Shown: positions 36,580 to 46,049, numbered from the stretch's first letter. The stretch is DNA of 64,000 nucleotides from Variovorax sp. PAMC26660 (GCF_014302995.1 NZ_CP060295.1:2905501-2969500), one strand, 5' to 3'. Notes: a model not told the origin generated them from the sequence alone. Numbers and translations: made by a program.

Positions 36580-37899
36580 ATGCGTCAACAAAATACACGG
36601 TACGCCGTCCGCTTGATCCTCCTTGAGTCGGGGGAGCGATTACCTATGCTTTGCCTGCGTGACTCGGGCATGCCTCTGTTCGAGCCGACTTTGTACGCCT
36701 TGACCGAACTGCGTGCGAGGAATCGATCGAGTTCGACGATCGAACAGGCGCTTCGAAGTGTGATGTTGTTGTACATGACACTCGATCATTTGGGCGTCGA
36801 TCTGGATGAGCGGTTGAGCCAAGGTCGAATCCTCGACCTCGGAGAGATTGAGGAAGTTGCTCTTTCCTGCCGATCGTCGCTAGATTCGCTTCGTCCGGCT
36901 AATGTCAGGAGCGAGGTATCTCGGGAACGAGTCGGCACGCTAGAAGGCCTGCGCATGCGCGCTGGGCCAATGAGCCAAGAGGCTGCCGTTGATCCTGCTA
37001 CGGCTGCCATCCGCATGAGCTATATACGCAGCTACTTGATTTGGCGTGCAACCGATCAGCTGTTGAAATGGGGTCCGACGCATGTTTCGCATGCCGGCCT
37101 ACTTAACGTCAGTAAGCTTGTGTCGAATGCAATCGGGGAGCGCACTTTGTCTCCTCGTGGGCGCAATGCGCTGAGGCAACGGGAGGGCATGTCGGCAGAG
37201 CCTTTGGCACGCCTGATTGCGGTAATCGACCCGACATCGCCTGCCAACCCTTGGACCGGTTTGCACGCTCGGGAGCGCAACGCGTTGATGCTTAGATGGT
37301 TCCTGAGCCTCGGAGTTCGGCGTGGAGAACTTCTGGGAGTGCGTATTTCCGATATTAACTTCCAGTCTCATGAAGTGCTTATCGCTCGAAGGGCCGATAC
37401 CCCAGACGATCCCAGAAAATTCCAACCCAATACCAAAACCAATGACAGATTGCTTTCACTTGACGATGATCTGGCTTACCAAACTCGCCAATACATCATA
37501 GGTCCGAGGCGCGCAGCCAGGGGTGCTCGTCAACACGAGTACCTATTTGTCGCGAATGGTTCGGGTGCGCCACTGACGCTGGATGCACTAAATAAGGTGT
37601 TCGTCGGTTTGCGCAAAAAATGTCTCGATCTGCCATCGAACCTCACGCCGCATATGCTGCGGCACACTTGGAATGACCTTTTTTCCGCTCTCATGGACAA
37701 ACAGAAAGTTCCTGAGGAAACAGAAAAGCGGATGCGCTCACGGCTCATGGGATGGGCGCCCACATCGACGACAGCGGAGACCTATACGCGCCGACATGTA
37801 CGACGCAGAGCGGATGTCGTTCTGCTCGAGATGCAGAAAGCGTTGCGAACCGGAGAGGCGCATGGGCCGCAGGAAGACTCATCCTCCTCGCGTGATTGA
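36580..37899 (+). CDS. Tyrosine recombinase/integrase, first of three (GinA-like)
   Basis: 439 residues. The catalytic domain has Arg in GVRRGELLG (about residue 247), the HMLRHT box (H358, R361, H362) and the nucleophile Tyr in AETYTRRH (about residue 402). It overlaps the next recombinase by 38 nt. The order of three tyrosine recombinases then a coiled-coil protein is that of GInt islands (ginABCD) and also recalls Recombinase-In-Trio elements; the fourth gene favours GInt. It is at the left end facing inward. All catalytic residues look intact. Confidence 0.85.
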   Translation: MRQQNTRYAVRLILLESGERLPMLCLRDSGMPLFEPTLYALTELRARNRSSSTIEQALRSVMLLYMTLDHLGVDLDERLSQGRILDLGEIEEVALSCRSSLDSLRPANVRSEVSRERVGTLEGLRMRAGPMSQEAAVDPATAAIRMSYIRSYLIWRATDQLLKWGPTHVSHAGLLNVSKLVSNAIGERTLSPRGRNALRQREGMSAEPLARLIAVIDPTSPANPWTGLHARERNALMLRWFLSLGVRRGELLGVRISDINFQSHEVLIARRADTPDDPRKFQPNTKTNDRLLSLDDDLAYQTRQYIIGPRRAARGARQHEYLFVANGSGAPLTLDALNKVFVGLRKKCLDLPSNLTPHMLRHTWNDLFSALMDKQKVPEETEKRMRSRLMGWAPTSTTAETYTRRHVRRRADVVLLEMQKALRTGEAHGPQEDSSSSRD

Positions 37900-39406
37900 G
37901 CCACACGTATTGCGGCTTCCGTTGGCGGTCACCACGCGTGGGGGCGCGAGCTTTGATCCGTCGCAAGACCGGTGGCTTTACAGAGACACCGTAAGGACAG
38001 TCAGCATCGACTTCGGTGCTTTTGCCGCCCTATCGGCACAAATGTTGATGTCTTTAAAGGTGCTCTTGATCTGGTACGCGGAAAACAGGTCGCCTAGCTA
38101 TGTTCAAAACCTTAGTTCGCGGTTTCTGCACTTTGTCCGGTACATGGTCACTGAAGGGAAGCCGACGGTTGATCAGATGACTGATATTGATCTTCTGAAT
38201 TACAAGGCCTCCCTCACACCGGACATAGCTTGGTATCTAGCGCCTTTGTCGGTGATGGCAAAAAAATGGCACGCACTTGGCTTGCCTGGTGTGACTGAAG
38301 TCGCGATGTCCTTCTTGATCGGACTACGCATCAAAGGTAACCCCAAGGGGGTCGCCGTGCTGACCATGGATGCTTTTAGGGGGCCGTACACCAATATCGA
38401 ACTGGAATCGATCCAGTCCGCTCTCGATGAGTCTTACCGTGCCAGTCGAATTGCAGAGGATATTTACTTGCTTGTCTGGCTATTCATGGCATTGGGCCAG
38501 CGCCCTTCGCAATATGCAGCGATGAAGGTCTGCGACGTGATGATTTCGTCCGTACCTGGTGGCGATATCTCATGCATGGTAAATGTGCCAAGGGCTAAGC
38601 AGAGGAACGCGCATCCGCGTGTTGAGTTGAAAACACGATCCCTCGTGTCTCAACTCGGGCTACCGCTGCATGCTTACGCTCAAAAGATCAGTCGCCGCTT
38701 TGCCGGGATTCTGAAGGATTCAACTCAAGCACCGCTGTTCCCTCGAAAGCAGATTTCCGAGTTGAGCTGCGGTTTTGAGTACCATCACACCTCATCGTCG
38801 TTGGCCGAAATGCTACGGCAAGGATTGGATCTTTTGAATGTGAAATCAGAGCGCACGGGAAAGCGAATCCATGTCGCTGCTGTTCGCTTTCGTCGCACCT
38901 TCGGCACGAGAGCCGCACAAGAGGGGCACGGCGAACTGGTCATCGCTGAATTGCTGGATCATTCCGATACCCAAAGCGTAGGTGTGTATGTCGCGGCGAT
39001 CCCCGAAATTGCGGCGCGTATCGACCGCGCGATAGCTCTGACGATGGCACCACTTGCTCAAGCTTTCAAGGGCCGTGTCATTAAGGATGGATCCGAAGCA
39101 TCGCGCTGCAACGACCCAAGCAGCCACGTCATCGATCTGCGCATCGATCGCAGCGCCAGTCCGATGGGGTCCTGCGGTCAGCATTCGTTTTGTGGCTTCG
39201 CTGCCCCCGTCGCTTGCTACACATGTCAGAGCTTTGAACCTTGGCTTGACGGCCCGCACGCGGCCGTGTTGGATCATCTACTTGCGAAACGCGCACAGTT
39301 GCTCAATACGACAGATATCAGGGTCGCGAGCATCAACGACCGCACGATCTTGGCCGTTGGGGAAGTAATTCAGCTGTGCGAACGAGCGAAGAGGTCGAGA
39401 GATTGA
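37862..39406 (+). CDS. Tyrosine recombinase, second of three (GinB-like)
   Basis: 514 residues from the ATG at 37862, preceded by GGAGAGG inside the end of the first recombinase. The catalytic core includes GQRPSQYAAM, VRFRRTFGTRAAQEG in place of HxLRHT, HSDTQSVGVYVAA with the candidate nucleophile Tyr, and a C-terminal Cys cluster (CGQHSFCGF, CYTC). This atypical box with Arg for the first His is characteristic of the second recombinase in three-gene modules. Probable accessory or directional role with the neighbours. Confidence 0.82.
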   Translation: MGRRKTHPPRVIEPHVLRLPLAVTTRGGASFDPSQDRWLYRDTVRTVSIDFGAFAALSAQMLMSLKVLLIWYAENRSPSYVQNLSSRFLHFVRYMVTEGKPTVDQMTDIDLLNYKASLTPDIAWYLAPLSVMAKKWHALGLPGVTEVAMSFLIGLRIKGNPKGVAVLTMDAFRGPYTNIELESIQSALDESYRASRIAEDIYLLVWLFMALGQRPSQYAAMKVCDVMISSVPGGDISCMVNVPRAKQRNAHPRVELKTRSLVSQLGLPLHAYAQKISRRFAGILKDSTQAPLFPRKQISELSCGFEYHHTSSSLAEMLRQGLDLLNVKSERTGKRIHVAAVRFRRTFGTRAAQEGHGELVIAELLDHSDTQSVGVYVAAIPEIAARIDRAIALTMAPLAQAFKGRVIKDGSEASRCNDPSSHVIDLRIDRSASPMGSCGQHSFCGFAAPVACYTCQSFEPWLDGPHAAVLDHLLAKRAQLLNTTDIRVASINDRTILAVGEVIQLCERAKRSRD

Positions 39407-39409
39407 TCG

Positions 39410-41085
39410 ATGGCTCAAGTCGCTCATTTCGTCGCGCGTGCGGAGCTTGAGGCCCAAGAAAATCTGGTGAACTTCATACGCGTCTGCCGAGATCGATTGA
39501 CGGTTTTTGGCCCTTCGCTCTGTTTTGACGACGACATTTGGGACGTGACGGCTACTCTCGATGTCAAAGCAAAAAGTGGGGCGGTCCGTATTGTCTTCAG
39601 CAGTTGGAGAAACGCGAAAAACAAAGTGCCGATCCCATTCGACGAACCGTTTCTGTCGTTTGCTAAAGCCTACATGCGCTACCAGCACGCGATGCGGCCC
39701 ACCATTTCGATAGGTGCTCGGATGGCCGCTTTGCGTGCCCTGCATGAGGCGCTGTCGGAGAACGGCAGCCCAGCCAATCCGACGCTCGCATCTCCGGAGA
39801 AATTCGATCGCGCAGCCCAACTGATGCAAGCGAAACTCTCCAAGGGGGCCGCCTATAAGTCAGCCGTACAGCTTGAGATGATTGCCCGATTCCTGCTGAA
39901 GAATCAGCTGCTTGCTGTATCGATCTCATGGAAAAACCCGATCCGCAGACCGAGTGACACGGCTCGCGTGGGCAAAGAGTTCGACGAACAACGACGTGCC
40001 AAGTTGTTGTCGCCAGCTGCTCTGAAGGCATTGGCCGCCGCATTCAGATTGGCTACCGAGCCCGTGGACATTCTCGTTTCTTCCGTGGCGGCGATCTTGT
40101 GCTGTATGCCTGATCGAATTAATGAGGTGCTACACCTCAAAGCCGATTGCGAGATCGAGCAAAAAATTCCATCGACGGGAGAAATGGCACACGGACTTCG
40201 GTGGCATCCCTCCAAAGGCGCCGAGCCAATGGTGAAGTGGGTTGTAGCTTCCATGACGGACGTTCTGCGCGAGGCGATAGAGAAAATTCGTAAGCAGACT
40301 GATCAAGCTCGGGCGGTTGCGCGGTGGTGCGAGGACCACCCGGGCCAGTTGTACTTGTCCCATGAATTCGAGCACCTACGCAGTCGCAAGCACTTGACGA
40401 TGGCCGAACTGGCCGACATTTTGTTCCGTGAACCCGTGAATAAAAGTTCGGCGCATACCTGGTGCCGCAGCCGCGGCATTCGCACAATGAAGGTTGATGG
40501 TCGGTCGTTGGTTGCCTTCGCTGATGTCGAAGCCGCCGTCTGGTCGTTGCAACCTCGGGGGTTCCCGATTGCGAGTAGGGGACGAGGACTGAAATACAGC
40601 GACGCGCTCTGCCTGGTTCTGCGTAACACCCTGCATCCGCAACGCGCAACTTACCGTGGTGTAGTGGAGTTGCTTGACCACGGCGATATCAACAGTCGTT
40701 TAGGCGCACGCAGGACATCTGGTATTGCGTCCATCTTCGACAAACTGGGATTGACGGAAGATGACGGGAGCGCAGTGCGCGTTACAACACACCAGTTTCG
40801 CCACTATCTGAACACGATTGCGTAAATGGGAGGACTAAGCCAACTCGACATCGCCAAGTGGTCCGGCCGCGCGGACGTAAGTCAGAACAAGGTCTATGAC
40901 CATCAATCGGACCGCGATGTGCTCGCGCTGGTGCGCGATGCGGTCGGCGATGAGCGACGCATATTTGGCCCTTTGTCGAGATTGCCCAGGGCTGCTCCGA
41001 TTTCTAGAGGTCAGTTTGCGCAGCTGAAGGTGCCCACTGCTCACACGACCGAGTTCGGATACTGCATCCATGATTTCGCCATGCT
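39410..41085 (+). pseudogene. Tyrosine recombinase, third of three (GinC-like), interrupted
   Basis: The first part (471 residues) ends at a TAA (40823-40825) in the middle of the catalytic box: HQFRHYLNTIA, stop, then MGGLSQLDIAKWSGRADVSQ in the same frame. A CAA to TAA change would restore the reading. The frame continues to about 41085 (EFGYCIHDFAM) where it is cut by an IS3-type insertion; about 40 codons matching a tail resume at 42187-42316. A DNA-binding insert is visible near residues 335-380. The module is probably not functional unless the stop is suppressed. Confidence 0.75.
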
Positions 41086-41751
41086 CTCGTAGCCGCCGAT
41101 GTAGACGTCCTCGACCTTGAGCGTCTTCATGAAGCTCTCGGCCTGCGCATTGTGGTACGGGTTGCCGGGCGAGCTCATCGACCCGCGCAGCCCCGCTTCC
41201 TGCAGGGCCCTGCGATAGGTTTCACTTGCATATTGCGATCCCCTGTCCGTGTGAAAGATGCAGCCAGCCGGAGGCTGTCGGTCCTGCACTGCAGATCGCA
41301 ATGCGGCCAGGGCCAGCGTTGTGTCGATGCTGCGCGAGATCGCGTAGCCCACCACCTTGCGGCTACAAGCATCCAGAATCGCCGCCAGATAGCAAAACCC
41401 CGATGCGATGCGGATGTAGGTGAAGTCGGCGACCCAGACCACGTTCGGCCGCGTCGGGATGACGTTGCGATACAGGTTCGGGAAGATCGGCGAGTCGTGC
41501 TTGCTGCCGGTCGTTCGAACGAATCGCCTGCGAAGCTTGATGCCCAGGCCTTGTGCCCTCATCACGCGTGCGACCCGCTTGTGATTGACCACGTGGCCGC
41601 GGCGGCGCAATTCGTGTGTCACGCGCCGGTAGCCGTACCCTGGCACCTCGTCCTGGATGGACCCAATCAACTCGGCGAGCCGGGCGTCTCCCAGATCTTC
41701 GCCCACTGCCGTCGACCGGTAGTAGAACGTGCTGCGCGGAAGATCGATCAC
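41041..41751 (-). pseudogene. IS3-family transposase OrfB, truncated at the C-terminus
   Basis: 236 residues reading into recombinase DNA. All three DDE residues are visible: WVADFTYIR (Asp), HTDRGSQYAS (Asp) and NAQAESFMK (Glu). After GGYESM the sequence becomes unrelated (AKSWMQYPNSVV), which is antisense recombinase DNA, so about 30-40 residues of the usual C-terminus (the HSALGYRSP region) are missing. The 3' end of the IS is therefore lost and this copy cannot mobilise itself fully. Confidence 0.8.
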
Positions 41752-42187
41752 TTGGCACCCCCGTCGAATGGAGCAGGCTTCGGGCCAGTGACGATTGATA
41801 AGTTCTCGTTGTCGCTCACGAGGCGAAGGCGTGGAGTTTTTTTGACAAGGTCGAGCTCCATGGTGAGCTGGCCGACCTTGCGTTCGAGGGCCGCGATCTT
41901 GGCCTCGTATTCCGTGATGACCGATGCCTCGGCCTCTTCAGCGCTCAGCTCTCCCCGGTCGTACTGCGTCAGCCAGAGCTGAATCAGGTTGGTCGACAGT
42001 GTGTACTTCTTCGCCGCATCGCGCCGGCCGATGGCGCCGCTGCGAATGTCCTGGCACAGCTGAATCTTGAACTCCGGCGCGTGGCGCCGGTATGGACCTC
42101 TTGATGACATGACCTTCTCCTGGTTGAAGGCCCAGTCAGCGTATCAGTTCAGAGTTGCCCGGTGGTCCAGCCGCAGGGGGTCACTCC
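41085..42187. mobile_element. Partial IS3-family insertion within the third recombinase
   Basis: The element contains OrfA and most of OrfB on the minus strand. The right end is at about 42187, judged from a TGGAGTGACC-type terminal sequence read leftward from there. The left end is missing, cut inside OrfB near 41085. The recombinase frame is lost at the left junction and resumes on the right at 42187, so the insertion was accompanied by a deletion. Confidence 0.65.
41748..42110 (-). CDS. IS3-family transposase OrfA
   Basis: 120 residues with an N-terminal helix-turn-helix (AAKKYTLSTNLIQLWLTQYD) and a C-terminal leucine-rich coiled coil (LERKVGQLTMELDLVKK). The start of OrfB overlaps its stop by 4 nt; OrfAB fusion by frameshifting is usual in this family. 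It looks intact even though OrfB is truncated. Confidence 0.85.
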   Translation of the reverse strand: MSSRGPYRRHAPEFKIQLCQDIRSGAIGRRDAAKKYTLSTNLIQLWLTQYDRGELSAEEAEASVITEYEAKIAALERKVGQLTMELDLVKKTPRLRLVSDNENLSIVTGPKPAPFDGGAK

Positions 42188-42316
42188 ATCCCTGCCTCGA
42201 AACTTGAGCAGGCCGCTCGAAACCGCAGGGCATTGCCTGATTCTCGCAAACTCGAGAGGAAGATCTTTGATCTTCCATGGCCTTTTTCGTTCAAACCGAA
42301 GGGGAAAGCGGGGTGA
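42187..42316 (+). pseudogene. Remnant of the third recombinase C-terminus
   Basis: Codons in frame from 42188 give a 42-residue basic tail (SKLEQAARNRRALPDS..., ending LPWPFSFKPKGKAG) and stop at TGA 42314-42316, one base before the ATG of the next gene. That spacing is exactly what an operon would show, so I read it as the end of the recombinase split by the IS. I cannot align it to a family member from memory. Confidence 0.5.
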
Positions 42317-42317
42317 C

Positions 42318-42782
42318 ATGGTGCAAAAGAGGTCCAAGAATTTAAGCGATACGGACGTTGCCGAAATCGTGGGAATTCTCGATGGTTGGTCTGGAAAGCT
42401 CAGTTGGGAATTGTTCGTTCAGGCGATTGAGCGAAAAAAGTTCGCCCTGTACACACGTCAAGCATTGCACAAGCATGAACGCGTCAGACATGCGTTCTCG
42501 CTCCGCAAGAGAAGTCTGGCTGGAACAGCGCATTCGGGAAAAGCCGAAGCGAGTTCTCCTGAGCTTGAAGCTGCATTCCAGCGGACGGCGCGCCTAGAAG
42601 GTGAGATCGCTCGCTTGAAGGCCGAGAATCAGCAGCTTCTGGAGCAATTTGCTCGCTGGGCCTATAACGCGCGCACTCGCGGACTCGGCAAAGATATTTT
42701 GAACCGTTCCTTGCCTGCAGTGAACCGTGACCAAACGCGGCAAAAGCGACTTACGGTTTTGCCGCGGCGCGAAGGCGGCTGA
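42318..42782 (+). CDS. Small helix-turn-helix/coiled-coil protein (GinD-like)
   Basis: 154 residues. The first half (VQKRSKNLSDTDVAEIVGIL ... LYTRQALHKHERVRHAFSLR) is consistent with a DNA-binding helical domain; residues about 85-120 (RLEGEIARLKAENQQLLEQF) form a leucine-heptad coiled coil. It lies directly after the three recombinases, the place and layout of the fourth gene of GInt modules. Family members are needed for recombination in the described elements. The assignment rests on context and secondary-structure features. Confidence 0.65.
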   Translation: MVQKRSKNLSDTDVAEIVGILDGWSGKLSWELFVQAIERKKFALYTRQALHKHERVRHAFSLRKRSLAGTAHSGKAEASSPELEAAFQRTARLEGEIARLKAENQQLLEQFARWAYNARTRGLGKDILNRSLPAVNRDQTRQKRLTVLPRREGG

Positions 42783-42961
42783 GCACCGGCTCCCATTCGC
42801 TCACAGGTGGACTCAGAATGTTCACTGGCTAAGTTGAAGTAATCCAAGGTGCGGGAAACCATCCACACCCACCAACCGGTTGCCCTAGTTCGACTTGTTC
42901 GTTAACGTTGCATCTTGGATGATTCCGGCGTTTCCCCTCACTAAGGAGATCTATCTTCACC
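42783..42961. other. Intergenic stretch after the recombinase module
   Basis: About 180 bases with no supported gene, ending in an AAGGAG motif at 42943 that could serve the next small ORF. Confidence 0.3.
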
Positions 42962-43168
42962 ATTCCAAAACCATTGCCAGCTCCCGACGGCTACGAAAGT
43001 TGGCTCCACTACGCGGTTGAGCGCTTTGACACCCGAGAGCCCTGGCTCCAAAGTCTTTTTGAAACCTGGGTCGATGACACTGGAGTCGAACTGGACCGCG
43101 CAGACATTCGTGAGTCCGCGCGAATGGAACTGAAGGCCTTGCAAAAGGCCGCTGCATCGGGTTCGTGA
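42962..43168 (+). CDS. Small acidic hypothetical protein
   Basis: About 64-68 residues (…PAPDGYESWLHYAVERFDTR…). The composition is protein-like and the frame ends at TGA 43166-43168. The start is unclear: no ATG precedes it; an ATT at 42962 lies 13 nt behind AAGGAG, and a TTG at 42974 is the alternative. It could be a regulator or part of a phage remnant. I do not recognise a family. Confidence 0.35.
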   Translation: MPKPLPAPDGYESWLHYAVERFDTREPWLQSLFETWVDDTGVELDRADIRESARMELKALQKAAASGS

Positions 43169-43169
43169 A

Positions 43170-43530
43170 CTTGAGTAGCGGACCGTATCCGTAAGCACGC
43201 GGCGAACACATCTTGACGATGACTGGCACGGACGGCAGCCGCCCTGTTGTGACTGTGTAGACCTCATCCGCGTTGGTGACACGGGCTCTCCAGTCGTAAG
43301 AGCTAGGCGCGTAGGCCTGCGTGGTCTGCGCGGAGACAACGACGCGAAACGCATCGCCGTCCGCGCTCGCGGGAATCTCGAAGCGACGCATCGCGCTGAG
43401 CAGTTCATAGCTCAACGCCCACCCGGCCGAGGCCGGATAGTCGGCGAGTCGCCGTGCCCTTGACGGTATCGCCGGGAATGCTGGAGGCGGGTTCGGTGTT
43501 GGATGTGTCGATAGCCACGGTCGGGCCTTT
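43170..43530 (-). pseudogene. Fragment of a phage-type structural protein, frameshifted
   Basis: Read on the minus strand, one frame gives IPGDTVKGTATRR and the next gives ADYPASAGWALSYELL, then ASADGDAFRVVVSAQTT and YDWRARVTNADEVYTVTTGR. This pattern resembles small head-tail proteins of lambda-like phages of Burkholderiales. A frame change is needed at about 43440 to join the parts. It is probably a decayed prophage piece. The match is from memory of the family pattern. Confidence 0.4.
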
Positions 43531-43638
43531 GGTCGGTGTTGACCGGACTATCGAAGCGGGAGGCCGATATCAACAAGGCGCGATGTGTCACTTCAACCGC
43601 AAGAAGCTCATTCAATAGGCTGGGCCGCTAGTTGGAAC

Positions 43639-44307
43639 TCACCACATGTCACATCGGGTGTGCATGAGATTGTGAGAGAAGTTTCTGGCTCGCATGAGTG
43701 CTAAGTCGCTCCAGTCCGACAACTTCAACAACGATAAGTCGACCCCGCTGCGCAGGCCCGCCAACTCATAAAGCTCAATGTCGATCTCGTCCCTCAGATC
43801 TTGGTTGCATCCTTCACAGAGCGTGACCAGATTGCTCGAATTCGTTTCCCCACCACGAGAAAACGGTTGAACATGTTGAAGGGTCAGGTTCTCACACGAA
43901 CTGCATCTCAGGCATCGATTGCCATCGCGCTCGTGAATTCTCTGTTTTTGCTTACCGCGGAGTGTTCGTTTCAGTGTGCCAGGAGAGGCAATCGATACGT
44001 CGATGAAAGACCCAAGTGCCGATCTCAAGCATTGGTGCTTTCTAAGCCACTGTGGCATCGCTTCTCGGGCAAACTCGACGCTGACCATCCCCCAGCCGTG
44101 GAAGTGCAGCCATTGTCGATACGACGCATCAGAGTCGATGTAGGACGTCTTGAGCCCCATATCCGCGAGGGCGTGTTCAAATCTTTTCTCATCGACGAGC
44201 GATGGAACTCGTACTTCATAAGTTGATTTGCTGGCTTCAAAATGTGTGAACGTCGCGAAGTATGCGTAGCCGCCGCAGGCCTGCTTCAGTTCGAATACGT
44301 ATGCCAT
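43639..44307 (-). CDS. HNH endonuclease domain protein
   Basis: 222 residues. The C-terminal half has the HNH/zinc motif: CLRCSSCENLTLQHVQPFSRGG, then SSNLVTLCEGCNQDL, with two CxxC pairs and the catalytic His. The N-terminal 110 residues contain no recognised domain. The ATG at 44307 is in frame. HNH nucleases of this layout occur in restriction systems and in mobile islands. It lies between a phage remnant and a zone of gene fragments. Confidence 0.78.
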   Translation of the reverse strand: MAYVFELKQACGGYAYFATFTHFEASKSTYEVRVPSLVDEKRFEHALADMGLKTSYIDSDASYRQWLHFHGWGMVSVEFAREAMPQWLRKHQCLRSALGSFIDVSIASPGTLKRTLRGKQKQRIHERDGNRCLRCSSCENLTLQHVQPFSRGGETNSSNLVTLCEGCNQDLRDEIDIELYELAGLRSGVDLSLLKLSDWSDLALMRARNFSHNLMHTRCDMW

Positions 44308-44517
44308 ACAACAGTGATTCCTCCATCCGGCGCCCTACTTTTAGCCGTAGGAATCGCGGCCTTGGATCGTAGCCTTTGTTTTGAGAGACAGGCGAACTTA
44401 CCTCACTTCATAGGCCCGGGTTCGACAGCGGAGCGCGGTCACTTCGAAGGCGCCTTAATGATCCTCAGCACCTGTGATGCTCGGAAAGCTCGTAGCGCCG
44501 CGAAAGCAGCTTCTTTA

Positions 44518-44642
44518 AAAAAGATTTGGGATGCGGACATCGAAGGCCGTACTCAGCCCAAGACAGGTGTACCTCTGCATTCGCGGACGGAGAGGAACGC
44601 CGGCACCGTCCGTATCTTCGTCGGCGACACCAGGACGGATAT
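44518..44642 (+). pseudogene. Fragment of a UvrD-like helicase gene
   Basis: Translated (about 41 residues), KKIWDADIEGRTQPKTGVP... matches a central stretch of the helicase encoded at 50120-52072 (INKIWDSDIEGRTQPKTGVP) with scattered changes at the DNA level, so it is a diverged relative and not a recent copy. It has no start, no end and lies in plus orientation, opposite to the helicase gene. Confidence 0.7.
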
Positions 44643-44676
44643 GCGCGCAAGTTCTGCGGCACGGTCGAAACCAACA

Positions 44677-44793
44677 TGGTGGGCCGGCTGCCCGTAGCGA
44701 TACCGCGAACAACCAGTTGGATCTTCCGATGGCGATCGGCCTGATCTTGTTTTGCACCCAATTGTTGTCCGCCGGCAGATCACCGTCGTCGAC
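44677..44793 (-). pseudogene. IS66-family transposase fragment
   Basis: Minus-strand translation gives LPADNNWVQNKIRPIAIGRS and NWLFAVSLRA, the conserved catalytic-region stretch of IS66 TnpC transposases. It is about 39 codons long and bounded by unrelated DNA on both sides. Confidence 0.7.
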
Positions 44794-45066
44794 GTAGCCC
44801 CTGAAGACCGCCGCCTGGTCGAGCAGCCGCGTGACGTACTGGCCCGAGATTCCCCAGTCCACCGAGATATTCACGCACTCGTGACTGAAGTCATCGGCCA
44901 CGGTCAAGCACTTGATGCGCCGTCCCGTGCTCAGGCTGTCACTGACGAAGTCCATGCTCCACACCTCATTGACCGTCTTGGCCAGTTGCAGTGGCACCCG
45001 TTCGCTGACGGGGCGCTTGACCTTCTTGCGCTTGCGAACGGCCAGATTGGCAGCGCTGTAGAGACG
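44794..45066 (-). pseudogene. IS3-family (IS407-like) OrfB fragment
   Basis: Minus-strand translation includes RLYSAANLAVRKRKKVKRPV and NEVWSMDFVSDSLSTGRRIK, the first DDE-domain segment with the catalytic Asp; it ends at ISGQYVTRLLDQAAVFRGY, before the second Asp. It is a different IS3 subgroup from the one at 41085-42187. Confidence 0.72.
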
Positions 45067-45073
45067 GCAGGAG

Positions 45074-45859
45074 TCAGTTTCGCGGGGAGTAGGCGCCGGA
45101 AATCCGGCTCATGACGGCATCAAAGTCGAAATCGGCGCGGAAACGCGGCTCGAACTCGCCTTGTTCGCCCGCAAAAACATACTCGGCGCAGACGCAGTCC
45201 TCCTCACCTTCGCCGCAATGCGAGCAGCGCGGATTGCAGGCAGCGATCATCTGGTCAATGGCATCCGCCGGTTCATTCGATTCCATCAGCGCATCCTCGG
45301 CGCCGTAGTAATCGACCACGAAATCACCGTCGCCGCGCGCGAATCTGCGGATTTGCGCGTCATCCTCGAAATCCCAATCTGTCAATGCCCTGCCAGCCGG
45401 GGCGAGTACGGCACTCACATAGTCGAACCGATAGCCATCCAGTAGACACAGAACGCGGCCGTCCTGCTCGAACAGACTCTGGAATGAGATCGGGCCATAG
45501 CGGCCTTCCACGTCACGGTATCGCTTGGGATCCAAGCGGATGTGCTTGAGGGCATTGTTGATGGCATCGATGAGCTCGAACTTTCGATCCCCCAGACGCG
45601 AACCACCCACAGAGAACAACCCATCGAACTCTCGGACAAAATCGCGCCGGTTCTCGGTAATGCCGTAGGCGTTACGGATGGCGTAGACGTAGTCGACCGC
45701 GTGCGCGATAAAGAGGTTCGCCCCGAAGACGTGGTGCAGGGTGGCACGCCGAGCCTTGGCCTCTATCAGCAGGTCGCGCATGGCCGGCTCTAGGATGACT
45801 CGCAGGTATTGCCTGTAGTCTTGGCAGGCTCGCCTCACCAGCGAAGAACGTGTGGTCAT
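45074..45859 (-). CDS. Hypothetical protein with Cys-rich C-terminus
   Basis: About 261 residues from the ATG at 45859; an in-frame GTG at 45910 would add 17 residues. I do not recognise the family. The protein is mostly helical-looking, contains NNALKHIRLDPKRYRDVEG in the middle and a C-terminal cluster CSHCGEGEEDCVCAEY that could bind metal. Its base composition and codon use look ordinary, so it is probably a real, intact gene in a damaged neighbourhood. It may belong to the defence cargo. Confidence 0.6.
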   Translation of the reverse strand: MTTRSSLVRRACQDYRQYLRVILEPAMRDLLIEAKARRATLHHVFGANLFIAHAVDYVYAIRNAYGITENRRDFVREFDGLFSVGGSRLGDRKFELIDAINNALKHIRLDPKRYRDVEGRYGPISFQSLFEQDGRVLCLLDGYRFDYVSAVLAPAGRALTDWDFEDDAQIRRFARGDGDFVVDYYGAEDALMESNEPADAIDQMIAACNPRCSHCGEGEEDCVCAEYVFAGEQGEFEPRFRADFDFDAVMSRISGAYSPRN

Positions 45860-46049
45860 GTGTGTTGGAAGTTGATGCAGAAGGTCCGTCTCAAATGCGG
45901 GCGTGGGCACATCGCATCCGAGACTGGGACTACACCGAGGCAGGGTACCACTAGCTCAGAGCGATGCCATGCCAAGCAATGTGTCGCTCGCTCCACTTTA
46001 GTCACCCGCAGTCGCGGCGTGTGGGCGATCACGCCAATTTACGACAGCG

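Noticed and set aside
36580..41085. Recombinase-In-Trio element
   Set aside because: The three recombinases fit, but a fourth coiled-coil gene and island-size cargo fit GInt better; the decision is tentative.
44242..44697. A 151-residue plus-strand ORF
   Set aside because: It joins antisense HNH DNA to the helicase fragment and an IS66 stretch; there is no single protein there.
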